Assembly: GCF_027947595.1 (NCBI RefSeq)
Contig: NZ_CP116257.1
Span: forward strand, 7,748,001-7,812,000
DNA: 64,000 bases
Reading direction: 5' to 3'
Source: Streptomyces lienomycini
GTDB lineage: Bacteria; Actinomycetota; Actinomycetes; Streptomycetales; Streptomycetaceae
Under the pieces are notes generated by a model. The model had not been told where the DNA came from and did not search any database. It saw nothing but the letters and a program-made list of their open reading frames with translations. The position numbers and the translations under genes were made by a program. Below are positions 41,212 through 49,424 of this stretch, in pieces (within the stretch, counting starts at the first letter, position 1; each line of letters starts with the position of its first letter).

Positions 41212-42116
41212 AGTCCCACCTTCTTGTAGCGGCGCATCAGCAGGCCGTAGGCGCCGGCGATCAGGCCGAGGGTGACGAGGACGTAGAGAGCTCCCACACC
41301 GCTGCTCGGGCCGGCCCCTCCGGGGAAGGCCGAGGTGGCGCCCAGGAACGCCGATGACACTCCGTCGATCAGGGTGATCGGCGAGAACAGGCCGATCCAT
41401 GCGACGGCCCCGGAGCTGCTCTGGACGTCCGCGATGGCCTGGAGCGTGGAGACCGCGCCGTAGGTGATGGTGAGGACGGCGATGACGGCCGCGATGCCGA
41501 AGCCGCGACGCGGGGTGACCGAGGCGACCACGAGACCGAGGCCGGCGAAGAGCAACGAGAGCAGTGCCACGGAGACGAGTCCCTGTGCGAACCCCTTGGT
41601 CTGGTCCGCGAAGTCGAGCTTGGCGAGCAGCGCGCCCACATAGAGCACCAGCAGAGGGGCGGCGGTCAGGACGAACAGGGCCGAGGCCAGCGACGCGTAC
41701 TTGGCGCGGACGTAGTCGGAGGTCTCGATCGGCCGCGAGAAGTACAGCGGCACGGTCTTGAAGCGCAGGTCGCGCGAGACGGACTGCGGTGCCTGGGAGG
41801 CGACGTAGAGGCTGATGACGGCCTGGAGGACGATCGCGTAGCGCGTGTAGTCCACGGGCAGGTCGTTGGCCTTGGTGGCGACGGCGACGGCGACCATGAT
41901 GGCCGCCGGCAGGCACATCACCACGAACAGCAGCATCGGCAGCACCTTGGACTTGGCCGAGCGGCCGAGGCCGTAGGCGCCGCGCAGGGACTGCGAGTAC
42001 AGCGAGCGACGGGCGTAGGCGCGGCCGAGGCGGGGGCCGTCGTAGCTGCGGTAGCCGATGTTGTGGATGCGGGTCTGGTCACCCGTCACCGTGGCTGTGG
42101 GGTGCTCAGCTGCCAT
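41208..42116 (-). CDS. ABC transporter permease
   Basis: 302-aa ABC-2 permease. The N-terminus is polar (HNIGYRSYDGPRLGRAYARR), followed by six helices; KTVPLYFSRPIETSDYV is the coupling region. It overlaps both neighbouring ATPase genes, so stoichiometry may be controlled by coupling. Confidence 0.87.
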   Translation of the reverse strand: MAAEHPTATVTGDQTRIHNIGYRSYDGPRLGRAYARRSLYSQSLRGAYGLGRSAKSKVLPMLLFVVMCLPAAIMVAVAVATKANDLPVDYTRYAIVLQAVISLYVASQAPQSVSRDLRFKTVPLYFSRPIETSDYVRAKYASLASALFVLTAAPLLVLYVGALLAKLDFADQTKGFAQGLVSVALLSLLFAGLGLVVASVTPRRGFGIAAVIAVLTITYGAVSTLQAIADVQSSSGAVAWIGLFSPITLIDGVSSAFLGATSAFPGGAGPSSGVGALYVLVTLGLIAGAYGLLMRRYKKVGL

Positions 42117-43074
42117 GGCCGACCGCCTCCTTCCGTTCTGCGTCGCTGTCGGTGAAGACCTCCGAGATGTGGTGCCTCCGCTGCTCCATGCGGACCAGGC
42201 CGAGGCCGAGGTCGGCTATGACGTCGCGGACCAGGTCGTAGGTCTCCTCGCCCGACGCGGTGAGCAGCAGGACGTGGCCGGCGCCGGGCAGGCCGCTGCC
42301 GTCCTGGACGGTCACCCCGCGCGCGTCGAGCGCGTCGCGGACCGCGCGGGTGCCGTCGGGGTGTTCGTCGGTGTCGGTGACCTCGATCGCGAGGGTCGTG
42401 GTGCTCTGGGTGAAGTCCGTGGTGGAGCTGGAGCGCAGCAGCTTGCCGCCGTCCACGACGACGACGTGGTCGCAGGTGCGTTCCAGCTCGCCCAGCAGGT
42501 GGGAGGTGACCAGGACGGAGATGCCGAAGTCCGTGTGGATGCGCCGGATGAGACCGAGCATCTCGTCGCGGCCGACCGGGTCGAGGCCGTTGGTCGGCTC
42601 GTCGAGGAAGACCAGCTGGGGATCGTGCACGAGGGCCTGTGCGAGCTTCACGCGCTGCTTCATGCCGGTCGAGTAGCCGCCTATGGGCCGATAGCGCTCC
42701 TCGTACAGGCCGACGTGGCGCAGGGTGTCGGCCGTGCGTTCGCGGGCGGCGGTGGGCGGCAGGCCGGACATGCGCGCCATGTGGACGACGAACTCGGTGG
42801 CCGAGACGTCGGGTGGCAGGCAGTCGTGCTCCGGCATGTAGCCGACCCGCTCGCGGATGTCGGCGCCCTTGGTGGCGACATCGAGTCCGAGCACTTCGGC
42901 TCGGCCCTCGGTGGCGGGAGACAGACCCAGCAGGATCTTGATCAGGGTGGACTTGCCGGCGCCGTTGGCACCGACGAGTCCGGTCACACCCGGCCCGACG
43001 TCCACGGACAGCCGGTCGAGCGCGGTCACCCGGGGGAACCGCTTGCTCAGGCTTTCGGTCGCGATCACAGTCAC
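42106..43074 (-). CDS. ABC transporter ATP-binding protein
   Basis: 322 aa: Walker A GANGAGKSTL, signature YSTGMKQRVKLA, Walker B LVFLDEPTNGLD, switch VTSHLLGELE. First gene of the cassette. The GTG at 43074 (VTVIATESLSKRF) is placed at the first beta strand; no strong ribosome binding site is seen, so a nearby start at the next GTG cannot be excluded. The two ATPases are paralogous and may form a heteromer. Confidence 0.87.
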   Translation of the reverse strand: MTVIATESLSKRFPRVTALDRLSVDVGPGVTGLVGANGAGKSTLIKILLGLSPATEGRAEVLGLDVATKGADIRERVGYMPEHDCLPPDVSATEFVVHMARMSGLPPTAARERTADTLRHVGLYEERYRPIGGYSTGMKQRVKLAQALVHDPQLVFLDEPTNGLDPVGRDEMLGLIRRIHTDFGISVLVTSHLLGELERTCDHVVVVDGGKLLRSSSTTDFTQSTTTLAIEVTDTDEHPDGTRAVRDALDARGVTVQDGSGLPGAGHVLLLTASGEETYDLVRDVIADLGLGLVRMEQRRHHISEVFTDSDAERKEAVGHGS

Positions 43075-43366
43075 ATCGACGACAGTAGTGACGAGCGCCA
43101 CTGCGGTCGTCAGACCGTAGAGCCGTCCTGGCGTCAGACTCGAGTAGTACGGGCCCGTAGGGGATGCCGTACCTGAGAGCCACGGCACGCCCTCCTCGGG
43201 CCCGCTCCCCGCCCTATTGACGATCGGTCTAACAGCTGGGAGATTCGGCGGCGTCGGGTGACGAGCGAGTAGCACGGCCGGTGCGAACGGCACCGGGACA
43301 GGTGGATCAGGCACGGGACCGGGTGGACGACGAACCGCCGCACGTGCGGCGCTGGGCGGAGGATCG

Positions 43367-45124
43367 ATGACGATGCCGGACGGCGCGCGGGAGCGCCGGG
43401 TACGCACGGGCGGGGTCGAGCTGTGCGTGGTGGAGATGGGCGATCCGCGACAGCCCACGGTCGTCCTGGTGCACGGCTACCCGGACAGCAAGGAGGTCTG
43501 GTCCGAGATCGCCGCCCGTCTCGTCGGCCGCTTCCACGTGGTCCTCTACGACGTCCGCGGCCACGGCCGGTCCACCGCGCCGCGTCCGCTGCGCGGCGGG
43601 TTCACGCTGAAGAAGCTGACGGACGACTTCCTGGCCGTGGCCGACGCGGTCAGCCCGGACCGCCCCGTCCACCTGGTGGGTCACGACTGGGGGTCGGTGC
43701 AGTCCTGGGAGTTCGTCACGGTCAGGCGCACCGAAGGCCGCATCGCCTCCTTCACCTCGATGTCCGGTCCGTCCCTCGACCATTTCGGGCACTGGATCAA
43801 CAGGCGTCTCAGGCGGCCCACCCCGCGTCGGGTGGGGCAGGTCCTCGGCCAGGGCGCCAAGTCCTGGTACGTCTACCTGCTGCACACCCCCGTCCTGCCC
43901 GAGCTGGCCTGGCGCGGCCCCCTCGGCAAGCGCTGGCCGGGCATCCTGGAGCGGGTCGAGAAGGTGCCCGGCGGTGACTACCCGACCGCGTCCCTGCCGA
44001 CGGACGCGGCGAACGGGGCGTGGCTGTACCGCGACAACGTCCGGCCCCGGCTGCGCCGACCGCGCGACGACGCCTACGCCCACGCTCCCGTGCAGCTCAT
44101 CACGCCTCTGGGGGACGCCTTCCTGTCGGAGCGGCTCTACGACGGGCTGGAGCTCTGGGCGCCGCGGCTGACCCGGCGCACGCTGCCCGCGGGGCACTGG
44201 GTGCCGCGCACCCGGCCGGATCGGCTGGCCGACTGGATCACGGAGTTCGTCACCGCCACCGAGGAGGGGCGGTCCGAAGCCCCGGCAAGCGGGAGGCACG
44301 CCGACCGTTTCGGCGGGCAGTTGGTCCTGGTCACCGGCGCGGGCAGCGGCATCGGGAGGGCGACGGCGCTCGCGTTCGCCGAGGCCGGGGCACGTGTGGT
44401 GGTCGTCGACCGGGACACCGAGGCCGCCGGCCGCACCGTAGAGCTGGCCCGGCTGATCGGGGCGCGGAACGCGTGGGCGGAGACGGTGGACGTCGCCGAC
44501 GAGCCGGCCATGGAGAAGCTCGCGGCCAAGGTCGCCGCCGAGTACGGCGTGGTGGACGTGCTCGTCAACAACGCCGGGATCGGCCTGTCGGGCTCCTTCT
44601 TCGACACCACTCCGGAGGACTGGAGGAAGGTCCTCGACGTCAATCTGTGGGGTGTGATCCACGGCTGCCGCCTGTTCGGCCGGCAGATGGCCGAGCGCGG
44701 GCAGGGCGGTCACATCGTCAACACGGCTTCGGCGGCGGCCTTCCAGCCCTCCAGGGCGCTGCCCGCCTATGGCACCTCCAAGGCGGCCGTGCTGATGCTG
44801 AGCGAGTGCCTGCGCGCCGAACTGGCCGAGCAGGGGATCGGTGTCACGGCGGTCTGCCCGGGCCTCGTCAATACCGGCATCACGTCCACGGCGCACTTCG
44901 CGGGTGTCGGAGCCGACGAGGAGAAGCGCCGGCAGCAGCGCGCCTCCCGGCTGTACGGGCTGCGCAACTACCCGCCGGAAAAGGTGGCCGATGCCGTCCT
45001 CGACGCGGTCGTGCGCAACCGGGCCGTGGTCCCGGTGACGCCGGAGGCGCGCGGCGCCCACCTCCTGTCCCGGGTGGCACCAGGGATGCTGAGGCGCCTC
45101 GCTCGTGTGAGGCCGCCTCTGTAG
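43367..45124 (+). CDS. Alpha/beta-hydrolase-SDR fusion oxidoreductase
   Basis: 585 aa. Residues 1-295 are an epoxide-hydrolase-like alpha/beta hydrolase (LVHGYPDSKEVW oxyanion region; nucleophile Asp near residue 106 in GHDWGS). Residues about 318-560 are a short-chain dehydrogenase with TGAGSGIGRA, NNAGIGLSG and catalytic YGTSK near residue 467. The same fusion is known as EphD in mycobacteria, linked to lipid processing. GGAGGATCG precedes the ATG. Confidence 0.87.
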   Translation: MTMPDGARERRVRTGGVELCVVEMGDPRQPTVVLVHGYPDSKEVWSEIAARLVGRFHVVLYDVRGHGRSTAPRPLRGGFTLKKLTDDFLAVADAVSPDRPVHLVGHDWGSVQSWEFVTVRRTEGRIASFTSMSGPSLDHFGHWINRRLRRPTPRRVGQVLGQGAKSWYVYLLHTPVLPELAWRGPLGKRWPGILERVEKVPGGDYPTASLPTDAANGAWLYRDNVRPRLRRPRDDAYAHAPVQLITPLGDAFLSERLYDGLELWAPRLTRRTLPAGHWVPRTRPDRLADWITEFVTATEEGRSEAPASGRHADRFGGQLVLVTGAGSGIGRATALAFAEAGARVVVVDRDTEAAGRTVELARLIGARNAWAETVDVADEPAMEKLAAKVAAEYGVVDVLVNNAGIGLSGSFFDTTPEDWRKVLDVNLWGVIHGCRLFGRQMAERGQGGHIVNTASAAAFQPSRALPAYGTSKAAVLMLSECLRAELAEQGIGVTAVCPGLVNTGITSTAHFAGVGADEEKRRQQRASRLYGLRNYPPEKVADAVLDAVVRNRAVVPVTPEARGAHLLSRVAPGMLRRLARVRPPL

Positions 45125-45149
45125 TTTCCACAGGAAGCACCGGCCGGCC

Positions 45150-45178
45150 TGTGGATAAGCGGCCCCGACTGTGGATCA
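45150..45178. promoter_or_regulatory. DnaA-box-like pair
   Basis: TTATCCACA (45150-45158, minus strand) is perfect; TGATCCACA (45170-45178, minus strand) has one mismatch. They lie between the fusion gene and kptA, 20 bp apart in the same orientation. Confidence 0.4.
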
Positions 45179-45234
45179 AACCCTGCCCGTAAAACCCATC
45201 GCGTGACGTGGGTCTCACTAGGCAGGCTGGTGTC

Positions 45235-45822
45235 ATGCAACGGGAACACACCGACGACGGACACGACGACCGCATCGACGACAGACGCACGGTCCGGGTC
45301 TCCAGGTACTTGTCGAAGCACCTGCGCCACCAGCCGGAGAGGATCGGGCTCACGCTCGACGAGGGCGGCTGGGTCGAGATCGACACGCTGATCGCGGCCG
45401 GGGCCGCTCACGGCTTCCGCTTCACCCGGGAAGAACTCGACCATGTGGTCGCCACCAACGACAAACGGCGCTTCGCCGTCGAGGGCACCCGTGTCCGCGC
45501 CAACCAGGGCCACAGCGTCGACGTGGACCTCGGACTGCCGGCGGCCACCCCGCCGCCGTACCTCTACCACGGGACCGTGGCCCGGCATCTGGAGGCGATC
45601 CGCGCCGAGGGACTGCGGCCGATGAACCGGCACGACGTGCACCTTTCGGCCGACCGTGAGACCGCGACCCGGGTCGGTGCCCGTCGCGGCCGCCCGGTCG
45701 TGCTCTCGGTGGACGCCGCCGCCATGCACCACGACGGCCATGTCTTCCACATCAGCGCGAACGGGGTATGGCTCACGAAGAGCGTGCCGGCACGCCATCT
45801 GCGTTTTCCCGCTCCGCACTGA
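45235..45822 (+). CDS. kptA: RNA 2'-phosphotransferase (Tpt1/KptA)
   Basis: The 195-aa protein has the KptA fold: VSRYLSKHLRHQPE (catalytic Arg/His), GWVEIDTLIAA, NDKRRFAVEG, VRANQGHSV, LYHGT and RHDVHLSADRETA. It transfers an internal RNA 2'-phosphate to NAD+, forming ADP-ribose 1''-2'' cyclic phosphate. Bacteria lack the tRNA splicing that produces such phosphates in yeast, so its role here is open. Start ATG at 45235; an upstream GTG at 45208 is less likely. Confidence 0.9.
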   Translation: MQREHTDDGHDDRIDDRRTVRVSRYLSKHLRHQPERIGLTLDEGGWVEIDTLIAAGAAHGFRFTREELDHVVATNDKRRFAVEGTRVRANQGHSVDVDLGLPAATPPPYLYHGTVARHLEAIRAEGLRPMNRHDVHLSADRETATRVGARRGRPVVLSVDAAAMHHDGHVFHISANGVWLTKSVPARHLRFPAPH

Positions 45823-45828
45823 ACCAGC

Positions 45829-46287
45829 ATGATCGAAGGCATGGAGCACCTGCCCACCACCCAGGCCGCCGTCACCGCCCTCCGCGCCATCGCCGAGGAG
45901 TACGCGCTGGAGATCGAGGTCCACGACGACATCGGCGCCGACCAGACCTCGCGCCGCAGCGCCGCGGGGGTGGGCGTGACCACCGACGCCGACGGCTCCC
46001 TCCCGCACGAGGCGTTCGTCGAGTTCGGGGGTGTCCCCCGGGTGAGCGTCCGGCTCTTCCCCGAGGGCGACGCCCTGATCACCGTCGAGAACGTGGAGTG
46101 CCCCGACATCCCACGCGACGACGTCCCCGCGTTCCTGCGCTCCGTCTTCGACGACCGCGCCTTCGTCAAGGGGCGCCGCTTTCCACCCGGCCACCACCTG
46201 ATCGTGCCCCTGCCCGGTGACCGCGCCCACCGGGAGTACGTGCCCCTGATCTTCCTCAGTCCGTGGCTGAGCAGCCGCGTACGGTGA
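45829..46287 (+). CDS. Hypothetical protein (152 aa)
   Basis: A soluble alpha/beta protein without recognised family: helix LRAIAEEYALEIEV, beta segments SVRLFPEGDALITVENV, and a PGHHLIVPLPGD turn. It starts 6 bp after kptA, so the two are likely co-transcribed. ATG at 45829 or 45841. An immunity- or chaperone-like role would be a guess. Confidence 0.65.
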   Translation: MIEGMEHLPTTQAAVTALRAIAEEYALEIEVHDDIGADQTSRRSAAGVGVTTDADGSLPHEAFVEFGGVPRVSVRLFPEGDALITVENVECPDIPRDDVPAFLRSVFDDRAFVKGRRFPPGHHLIVPLPGDRAHREYVPLIFLSPWLSSRVR

Positions 46288-46298
46288 CGGCGAGCGCT

Positions 46299-46312
46299 GT
46301 TTCACGTGAAAC
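46299..46312. other. parS site
   Basis: The perfect palindrome GTTTCACGTGAAAC, the ParB-binding core in Streptomyces and Bacillus, lies 27 bp upstream of the LLM oxidoreductase gene. ParB bound here loads SMC and organises the origin region. Confidence 0.85.
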
Positions 46313-46339
46313 CGGAAGCCTCCGCATAGGCTCGGAGAC

Positions 46340-47245
46340 ATGAGTCTGCGCCTGAGTACCGTGATCCTTCCGTACCGCCGCTGGCACGAAGGCGGCCGTT
46401 CGACGTGGACGCGGGCCGAGCAGCTCGGCTTCCACACCGCGTACACCTACGACCACCTGTCCTGGCGGAGTTTCCGGGACGGCCCATGGTTCGGCGCCGT
46501 GCCGACACTCACCGCCGCGGCGGCCGTCACCGAGCGGTTGCGTCTGGGCACCCTGGTCACCTCGCCGAACTTCCGGCACCCGGTGACACTCGCCAAGGAG
46601 CTGATCTCCCTCGACGACGTCTCCGGCGGCCGGATCACGCTCGGCATAGGAGCGGGCGGTACCGGATTCGACGCCACGGCACTGGGCCAGGAGCCGTGGA
46701 CGCCGCGCGAGCGGGCCGACAGGTTCGGCGAGTTCGTGCCGCTGCTCGACCGGCTGCTGACGGAGGACGCCGTGTCGTACGAGGGCGACTTCTACTCGGC
46801 ACACGAGGCACGCAACATCCCGGGCTGCGTACAGCGGCCCCGGCTGCCCTTCGCGGTGGCCGCGACCGGCCCCCGGGGCCTGCGGCTCGCCGCGCGGCAC
46901 GGGCAGGCGTGGGTGACCACCGGGGACCCGAAGCTGTTCGAGAGCGGCACCCCCGAGCAGTCGGAACGGGCGTTGCGGGACCAGGCCGACCGGCTGGCCG
47001 ACGCCTGCGCCGCGATCGGCCGCGAGGTGAGTGAGCTGGACAGAATCCTGCTCACCGGCTTCACGCCGGAGCGCAGTCGCCCGCTGGAGTCCGTGGACGC
47101 GTTCGTGGACTTCGCCGGCCGGCATCGGGACCTCGGCTTCACCGAGCTCGTCGTCCACTGGCCGATCGCCGATTCGGACTTCGCCGCCGACGAGAAGCTC
47201 TTCGAGCGGATCGCCATGGAGGCACCGGCACAGCTGGGGGAATGA
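46340..47245 (+). CDS. LLM-class flavin-dependent oxidoreductase
   Basis: 301 aa with the luciferase-like barrel: EQLGFHTAYTYDHLSW at the first strand, RLRLGTLVTSP, GRITLGIGAGGTGFD, PFAVAATGPRGLRLAARH. It would use FMNH2 or F420 to act on an unknown organic substrate. The parS site lies directly upstream. Confidence 0.85.
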   Translation: MSLRLSTVILPYRRWHEGGRSTWTRAEQLGFHTAYTYDHLSWRSFRDGPWFGAVPTLTAAAAVTERLRLGTLVTSPNFRHPVTLAKELISLDDVSGGRITLGIGAGGTGFDATALGQEPWTPRERADRFGEFVPLLDRLLTEDAVSYEGDFYSAHEARNIPGCVQRPRLPFAVAATGPRGLRLAARHGQAWVTTGDPKLFESGTPEQSERALRDQADRLADACAAIGREVSELDRILLTGFTPERSRPLESVDAFVDFAGRHRDLGFTELVVHWPIADSDFAADEKLFERIAMEAPAQLGE

Positions 47246-47351
47246 GAGCGGGGAACCGACAGTCTGGAACGGATGCCGAAAATGAGAGCCGTAGCTCACA
47301 CATGTGCGGACCGCCGCACGAACGTGCACGCATATGCATGACAATGGCTGG

Positions 47352-48221
47352 GTGACCTCAGCGACCCGACAGTCCGAGCCCCCGGCCGCCGCCACCCGCC
47401 CGCGGCTCATCGCCACCGACCTCGACGGCACCCTGCTGCGGGACGACAAGTCGGTCTCCCCACGCACGGTCGCCGCGCTGGCCGCCGCGGAGCAGGCCGG
47501 CATCGAGGTCTTCTTCGTCACCGGCCGGCCCGCCCGCTGGATGGACGTCGTCAGTGCGCACGTTCACGGTCACGGCCTCGCCATCTGCGGCAACGGCGCC
47601 GCGGTGGTCGACCTCCACGGAGGCCCGGGCGCACACCGGTTCGTGAAGGTCCGCGAGCTCCCCCGGGAGAACGCGCTGGACGCCGTACGACTGCTGCGGG
47701 AGGCGGCGCCCGGCACGGTGTACGCGGTGGAGCAGACGTACGGCTTCCACCAGGAACCGGCGTACCCGAAGCTGCACGTGGAGGTCCCCGACGATCTCCT
47801 GCCCGCCGAGGAGATCCTGGCCCCGGGCGGTCGCGCCGCCGCCGAGCCGGTCCTCAAGATCCTGGCCTTCCACCCGGAGCTGGATCCGGACGGCTTCCTC
47901 ACCCTGGCCCGCCTCGCTATCGGCGACCGCGCCAACGTCACCCGGTCCAGCCCGAGCGCTCTGCTGGAGATCAGCGGGCCGGACGTGTCCAAGGCCAGCA
48001 CGCTCGCCCTGTGCTGCGCCGAGCGCGGTATCTCGCACGAGGAGGTCGTCGCCTTCGGTGACATGCCGAACGATGTCGAGATGCTCACCTGGGCGGGGCG
48101 GTCGTACGCCATGGGCAACGCTCACCCGGACGTGATCGCCGCGGCCTCGGGGCGGACGGTCGCCAACAACGACGACGGAGTGGCGGTCGTGATCGAGCGG
48201 GTGCTGGCGGACCTGCGCTGA
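47352..48221 (+). CDS. HAD-family phosphatase (Cof type)
   Basis: 289 aa with [24 protein letters not shown], a C2 cap and [13 protein letters not shown]. It is similar in layout to the HAD gene next to serS. The GTG at 47352 (VTSATRQS) is preferred because the upstream bases look non-coding; ATGs at 47304 and 47334 remain possible. Substrate unknown. Confidence 0.85.
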   Translation: MTSATRQSEPPAAATRPRLIATDLDGTLLRDDKSVSPRTVAALAAAEQAGIEVFFVTGRPARWMDVVSAHVHGHGLAICGNGAAVVDLHGGPGAHRFVKVRELPRENALDAVRLLREAAPGTVYAVEQTYGFHQEPAYPKLHVEVPDDLLPAEEILAPGGRAAAEPVLKILAFHPELDPDGFLTLARLAIGDRANVTRSSPSALLEISGPDVSKASTLALCCAERGISHEEVVAFGDMPNDVEMLTWAGRSYAMGNAHPDVIAAASGRTVANNDDGVAVVIERVLADLR

Positions 48222-48252
48222 CCTGCCCCCAGCCGCGGCACACCCGGTGCCG

Positions 48253-49302
48253 TCACAACGGCACCCCGCGCCGCGACAGCCAGGGCACCGGGTCCAGTGC
48301 CGAGCCCATCTCGGGTGTGACCCGTACCTCGAAGTGCAGATGGGGGCCGGTGGAGTTGCCGGTGGTGCCGGACTGACCGATCCACTGCCCGGGGCCCACC
48401 CGGTCGCCCTGGTCGACGGCGACAGCGGCGAGATGGGCGTACTGCGTGTAGTAACCGTCCGCGTGCTGAACGACGACCTGGATACCGAAGGCCCCACCGC
48501 AGGTCACCTTCAGGACGCGGCCCGTGCCGACCGCGCGCACCGGTGTCCCGACCGGAACCGCGAAGTCCTGGCCGGTGTGCCGGTTCGCCCATCGCGACCC
48601 TCCGCTGCCGAAGGACGCCGACAGTTCGTAGGTCTCCACCGGCGCCACCCAGGACGGGCCGGCGCGCTCTTCGGGCTGGTCCAGCCGGACCGCGCCGGGG
48701 CAGGACCCGGCCGTGACGGAGGCATCCGCCTGTCCCTGCAGCCGTGAACGCGCCGACCCCAGCTTGGCCTCGATCTCCTTCTTCAGCTTCACCAGGTCGG
48801 CGTTGCGTTTGTCCAGCGCCTGCCAGGCCGCCTGTGCCTTGGCCTCGTCGGCGGCGAGCCGCTTCTCCGCCCGCAGGCTCTTGCCGACGGCGGTGCTGAC
48901 GGTCAGGTTCGCGCGGGAGACGGCCCGTTGACCGCGCATCAGCTCATCGGGATCGTCGGCGAGGAGCATCCGCGCGGTGAACGGAAGTCCGCCGGCGCCA
49001 CGGTACTGGGCGCGTGCGATGCGGCCCAGATCCTCGTGCATGGCGTCGATCTCCTGCCGCTGCCCGTCCAGCAGTCGCTCGTACTCCAGCGCCTTCGACC
49101 GCTGGACCTCGGCCTCCCGCCGTCCGTCCTCGTACTGGCGGGTGGCCTTCGCCGCGTCCTCGTACAGTCGCGCCACCTGCGGGCCGAGGGCGGTACCGGA
49201 TCCGCCGTCCCCCTCCACGCCGTCGGTGGGGCGGGCCGCGAGCACGGCCAGTGCGCACAGCAGCCCCGGAACGAGCAGCGGATGTCGGCGAGATGAGCGC
49301 AT
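48253..49302 (-). CDS. Secreted M23 metallopeptidase
   Basis: 349 aa. Signal peptide (PLLVPGLLCALAVLAARP), two coiled-coil stretches (about residues 45-95 and 135-190), then a LytM/M23 domain with zinc ligands in NRHTGQDFAV and PHLHFEV. Coiled-coil plus M23 is the EnvC/NlpD-like layout; it cuts peptidoglycan cross-bridges or regulates an amidase. Confidence 0.88.
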   Translation of the reverse strand: MRSSRRHPLLVPGLLCALAVLAARPTDGVEGDGGSGTALGPQVARLYEDAAKATRQYEDGRREAEVQRSKALEYERLLDGQRQEIDAMHEDLGRIARAQYRGAGGLPFTARMLLADDPDELMRGQRAVSRANLTVSTAVGKSLRAEKRLAADEAKAQAAWQALDKRNADLVKLKKEIEAKLGSARSRLQGQADASVTAGSCPGAVRLDQPEERAGPSWVAPVETYELSASFGSGGSRWANRHTGQDFAVPVGTPVRAVGTGRVLKVTCGGAFGIQVVVQHADGYYTQYAHLAAVAVDQGDRVGPGQWIGQSGTTGNSTGPHLHFEVRVTPEMGSALDPVPWLSRRGVPL

Positions 49303-49424
49303 GTCAGCGATCGTGGACCCGCGCGAGGCCCCGGGTCTCGTTCAGGTCGTACGTGCGGGGTACCCATTGCTCCACACGGCTCAGCGCGACTGCTGCACAC
49401 GAGTGGACACGGTGTCGGCAGCGC

